In this document: positions 11,492-14,378 of the stretch, piece after piece | Layout: every line of letters starts with the position of its first letter | How positions within the stretch are numbered: position 1 is the first letter of the stretch | Assembly: GCA_030601965.1 (NCBI GenBank) | Contig: JAUWAR010000023.1 | Coordinates: 1-14,378 of the forward strand | Reading direction: 5' to 3' | Source of the DNA: a bacterium | GTDB taxonomy: Bacteria; Hydrothermota; UBA3073; JACQXS01; JAUWAR01 | DNA: 14,378 bases | Notes under the pieces: model-generated | The model's database searches: none | What the model was told of the DNA's origin: nothing | The model's input: only the letters and a program-made list of their open reading frames with translations | Position numbers and translations under genes: made by a program

Positions 11492-14378
11492 CTATTTTAT
11501 CACCCCAAACTTCTTAAACCTCACCATTTTTTTGCCCGATTTCTCTACTTCAACCCTGAGTAGATAGACACCAGCCGCCACATCTGAAAGGGGTAGTTCA
11601 ACGCTACCATTGGTTTTCTCAAATATCTTTCCTTCAAATTCCTTTACTATATTTCCTGCTAAATTTATGATTTTGATATCTACTTTATCCGCATCTCCAC
11701 TGAAATACTTTACTTTTCCACCATCTTTTCTAACAGGATTGGGATAGATATAAAAGTCAGATATCATAAATATATCTTCAGCAATCTCTCTTTGTTCAGA
11801 CGGTGCCTCAAACAAACTATTATTTCCCCTGTTTTTACGAAACATAGGAACAGGAACCTCTCCATATTGGTACGGAAGACTAAAACACCAGAGTTCCCCA
11901 CAACCATCTCCTATAACTATCTTATTATCTAACAATGCTGGAGTAGAATATACTGAACCACCCATAGATAACGGAAATAGAGAAATCAGCTTACCACTTG
12001 AATTATATGCCAATAATTTCTTATCAGGAGAGGCAATTACAATATCCAATTCACCATCTCCATCAATATCACCAATTACTGGTGAGGACTGTAACTCTTC
12101 TCCCTTTGTATCTATTGGAAATCCGGGCAGAACAGCACCATTATGATTTATGCAATATATTTTATTTCCTGCGGCAAGGATAATATCTAAATAACCGTCT
12201 CCATCTATATCTGCAAGGACAGGGGTTGTATAAAAAGAAGTATCTTCCAAACCCATCTGAAACTCAATATCTCCAGAATTACTTATACTATATAATGTCC
12301 CATCGCCTGTGGATACAATGATTTCATTGTCTCCATCTCCATCAATGTCTCCAACAACAGGTGAAGAAGAGGTAAAGGGAAGATGTGGTTCCAGAGCATC
12401 CCATTTCAGAGTTCCATCTGTATTTATTGCAAAAAGCCTTCCATCGCCACCAAGCACATAAATTGTTTGGGTTGTAGAATCAAATACAGGAGTTGACCAA
12501 CAATACTGGTTGAGTTCAACAGAGAACATCAAACTATCAAATTTAAAACAATAGAGTTTTCCATCTTCAGATGTAAATAGTATTTCATCTTTAGCGTCGT
12601 CATCAATATTTGCAACCAACGGAGTAGAAAAAATAGCACCATTAGTTACAACAGTATCAATAAGTGGGCTTCCATCATCAATATTCCATGCACAGAGTTT
12701 ACCTTCTATAAGAGTAAATGTATCCTTAACTCCTTTTTGGAACAGCACAGGTTTCTCTCCTTTGCCCGTAATCATACTCCAGGCAACAAAAGGACAGACA
12801 ACCACATCAAGTATATCATTCCCATCAATATCCCCTATAGCCACAGAGGAAAAGAGATTGGTCTCAGGAATAGTATCTATCCAGAGAACTGAATCATAAG
12901 TGCAGGCAAACACAATCCCCGCAAAAGTGGTATCACTACCTATTATGATTTCTGTATTCATACAGGTTCCAAATATTATTTTCTCACCATTATGGTCTAT
13001 AAAATTTGGGGAGCAGATATCAAAGTAAGAACCAAATTTACGAGGAAATCCCTCTGTCCCCAGGTTAAATTTAAGAGAGAATGTCATTCCTGTATCAGAT
13101 GTGCTTATATCATAAATAGAGATTCCAGAATTTGCGCCGCTATTACTATTTGTATTTGGAATTGTTGTGGGGGTGAATGAATCTGCCCAGGGAGAAAAGA
13201 ACAAATCCCATTTAGAACCGAAAAATGCCGCATCAAGGTCAGATACAAGCCATACCTTTTCTTCAAAATCCTGTATCCCATCTGCCTCTTCCATATCAAC
13301 ACCCTTTGGAGAACCAACATTTATTTCATTCCAAAGACTATCTTTTGCAATTTTATTTTTATCAATATGCCATATAGCAAGACCACCAGTCATTGAATCA
13401 CACGGCAACCCCCAGTCATAATCATCAAATCTCGTCATAACCCCATCTTTCCAGGCCCTTACACCAGATGAATCATAGTGATAGGTGGAATCATCTGGAT
13501 GTAAAGAGTCACCAATTATTATAGTCTTGTCCGTATCAGGATTTGCATAGGCAAATCTCTCTGTAATAAGAAAATACTCATCTGAATTTATAGGCACCTT
13601 ATACATCTTAACCTTAGAAGTATCATTACCACCCATATAATATATAGAGTTGAGCGGGAGTTGAGAGTTCAGGGTTTCCATTTTTATCCATCCTAATTTT
13701 TCTGCATGCCAGGCACATATGTGCGAAGGCAGCAAACCCATCATATTCCAATTTCCGGTCCCCATCAGTGCCCAACCGCCGGATCCAATAGTTTCACCCC
13801 AGGTATCATAAAGGTCATAAAGCCCAAGACTATGCCCGATTTCGTGTGCAAGCCCACCTTGAAGATATCCGGGCATACCATCCTGGAAACCTGTTTCTGG
13901 ATAGAGAACAGCATCAGTAATTGGCACTGTTCCATTATCAACCCAGATAGGCGTTCCAAAGTATTCATCAATACTTGATACATAACAGGCAAGAAGGTCA
14001 TAAGGCGAATCCCAGAAATAGTCAGACTGCCACATAGAACCCGCATGAAAAATAACAATAGTCCCATTATCTCCTCTATATTCACTAAAATCAATCTCAG
14101 GGCTTTCTCTGTCGCATATTGTAATAGCATCTCTCACAAGGGTAAGTATGCCCTGAACATAGTTTTCCGGGTCACCATAATAGAGCATAGTATAAGGAAG
14201 TTGATAGATAAGAGTCTCTACATCAGGCACTACTTTGCAGCTACAAACAAGCATTCCTCCTGAGTTATCAAGATAATAATTCTTTAAAGCCTCCATCTGA
14301 AGTTCAAAATATCTCTTTGTATGGGGAGGGTCATAGTAGATATCATGCCCAAGACTATCAAATGGATGAAGACTGTCA
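11492..14378 (-). CDS. Secreted M6-like metalloprotease with FG-GAP/VCBS-like propeller and C-terminal sorting domain (5' end missing)
   Basis: The reading frame is open to the right edge; 27 residues precede the first internal Met at 14296, so the start and signal peptide are outside the window. Numbered from that Met, residues ~1-210 form an immune-inhibitor-A/M6-like zinc protease with LAHEIGHSLGLYDLYD (HEIGH at 151-155, positions 13832-13846) followed by GSGGWALMGTGNWN, the family's typical Gly/Met turn. Residues ~430-830 hold at least five FG-GAP/VCBS-like repeats (for example VVGDIDGDGDNEIIV and VIGDIDGDGELDIVI), with DxDGDGxxD loops likely to bind calcium. Residues ~850-934 resemble a Por-secretion/T9SS type-A sorting or FlgD-like domain (YPNPVR..., VDIKIINLAGNIVKEF, AAGVYLLRVEV). 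The protein is probably secreted or anchored to the cell surface to degrade extracellular protein. It is the first visible gene of the four-gene surface cluster. Confidence 0.87.
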   Translation of the reverse strand, partial: DSLHPFDSLGHDIYYDPPHTKRYFELQMEALKNYYLDNSGGMLVCSCKVVPDVETLIYQLPYTMLYYGDPENYVQGILTLVRDAITICDRESPEIDFSEYRGDNGTIVIFHAGSMWQSDYFWDSPYDLLACYVSSIDEYFGTPIWVDNGTVPITDAVLYPETGFQDGMPGYLQGGLAHEIGHSLGLYDLYDTWGETIGSGGWALMGTGNWNMMGLLPSHICAWHAEKLGWIKMETLNSQLPLNSIYYMGGNDTSKVKMYKVPINSDEYFLITERFAYANPDTDKTIIIGDSLHPDDSTYHYDSSGVRAWKDGVMTRFDDYDWGLPCDSMTGGLAIWHIDKNKIAKDSLWNEINVGSPKGVDMEEADGIQDFEEKVWLVSDLDAAFFGSKWDLFFSPWADSFTPTTIPNTNSNSGANSGISIYDISTSDTGMTFSLKFNLGTEGFPRKFGSYFDICSPNFIDHNGEKIIFGTCMNTEIIIGSDTTFAGIVFACTYDSVLWIDTIPETNLFSSVAIGDIDGNDILDVVVCPFVAWSMITGKGEKPVLFQKGVKDTFTLIEGKLCAWNIDDGSPLIDTVVTNGAIFSTPLVANIDDDAKDEILFTSEDGKLYCFKFDSLMFSVELNQYCWSTPVFDSTTQTIYVLGGDGRLFAINTDGTLKWDALEPHLPFTSSSPVVGDIDGDGDNEIIVSTGDGTLYSISNSGDIEFQMGLEDTSFYTTPVLADIDGDGYLDIILAAGNKIYCINHNGAVLPGFPIDTKGEELQSSPVIGDIDGDGELDIVIASPDKKLLAYNSSGKLISLFPLSMGGSVYSTPALLDNKIVIGDGCGELWCFSLPYQYGEVPVPMFRKNRGNNSLFEAPSEQREIAEDIFMISDFYIYPNPVRKDGGKVKYFSGDADKVDIKIINLAGNIVKEFEGKIFEKTNGSVELPLSDVAAGVYLLRVEVEKSGKKMVRFKKFGVIK

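Noticed and set aside
1..14378. tRNA, rRNA, defence or biosynthetic gene cluster
   Set aside because: No conserved RNA sequences, nuclease/methylase pairs, toxin-antitoxin pairs or biosynthetic enzymes were recognised.

Overview
The window is AT-rich and looks bacterial, from a Gram-negative organism with an outer membrane. It encodes a Wzi-like barrel, an Omp85-like barrel, a secreted M6-type protease with a Por/T9SS-like C-terminal domain, and two proteins resembling DUF5683. This mix, together with abundant short intergenic repeats, suggests an uncultivated lineage of the FCB/WOR-3 type. That placement is inference; no rRNA or tRNA gene is present to test it.

Layout. (1) 3-1745, plus strand: the 3' part of a Wzi-like outer-membrane protein gene, then a small DUF2279/YfiM-like gene. 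Heptanucleotide repeat arrays lie between them and form the start of the second gene. (2) 1728-7241, minus strand, eight closely packed genes. In transcription order they encode a DUF5683-like protein, RsmG, ParA/Soj, YjbQ, carbamate kinase, a GNAT acetyltransferase, an adenosine-deaminase-family enzyme and an MBL-fold hydrolase. Several junctions overlap by 1 to 8 bases or nearly abut, so this is probably one operon mixing chromosome-maintenance and metabolic genes. (3) 7413-14378, minus strand, a four-gene surface/secretion cluster: an M6-like protease (cut by the right edge), a DUF5683-like protein, a small multi-pass membrane protein, and a 970-residue fusion of a gluzincin peptidase, a TolB-like propeller and an Omp85-like barrel. 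Spacings are 10, 5 and -4 bases.

The unusual content is the non-genic layer. A near-consensus parS site (TGTTTCACATGAAACA) forms the first codons of rsmG, one gene upstream of parA, yet no parB is present in the window. A palindromic two-hairpin element of about 50 bp occurs three times, with a compensatory base change in one stem. Two of its copies bracket the carbamate kinase gene and supply that gene's stop codon and an optional N-terminal extension. A separate GC-rich palindromic element appears inserted in frame near the carbamate kinase C-terminus. Arrays with a strict 7-bp period recur at gene starts, gene ends and inside genes, and in two genes they encode the hydrophobic core of the signal peptide.

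The genes are mostly recognisable families. I do not see a clearly new multi-gene system such as a defence island or biosynthetic cluster. The repeat elements that have become coding sequence are the best candidates for something undescribed.
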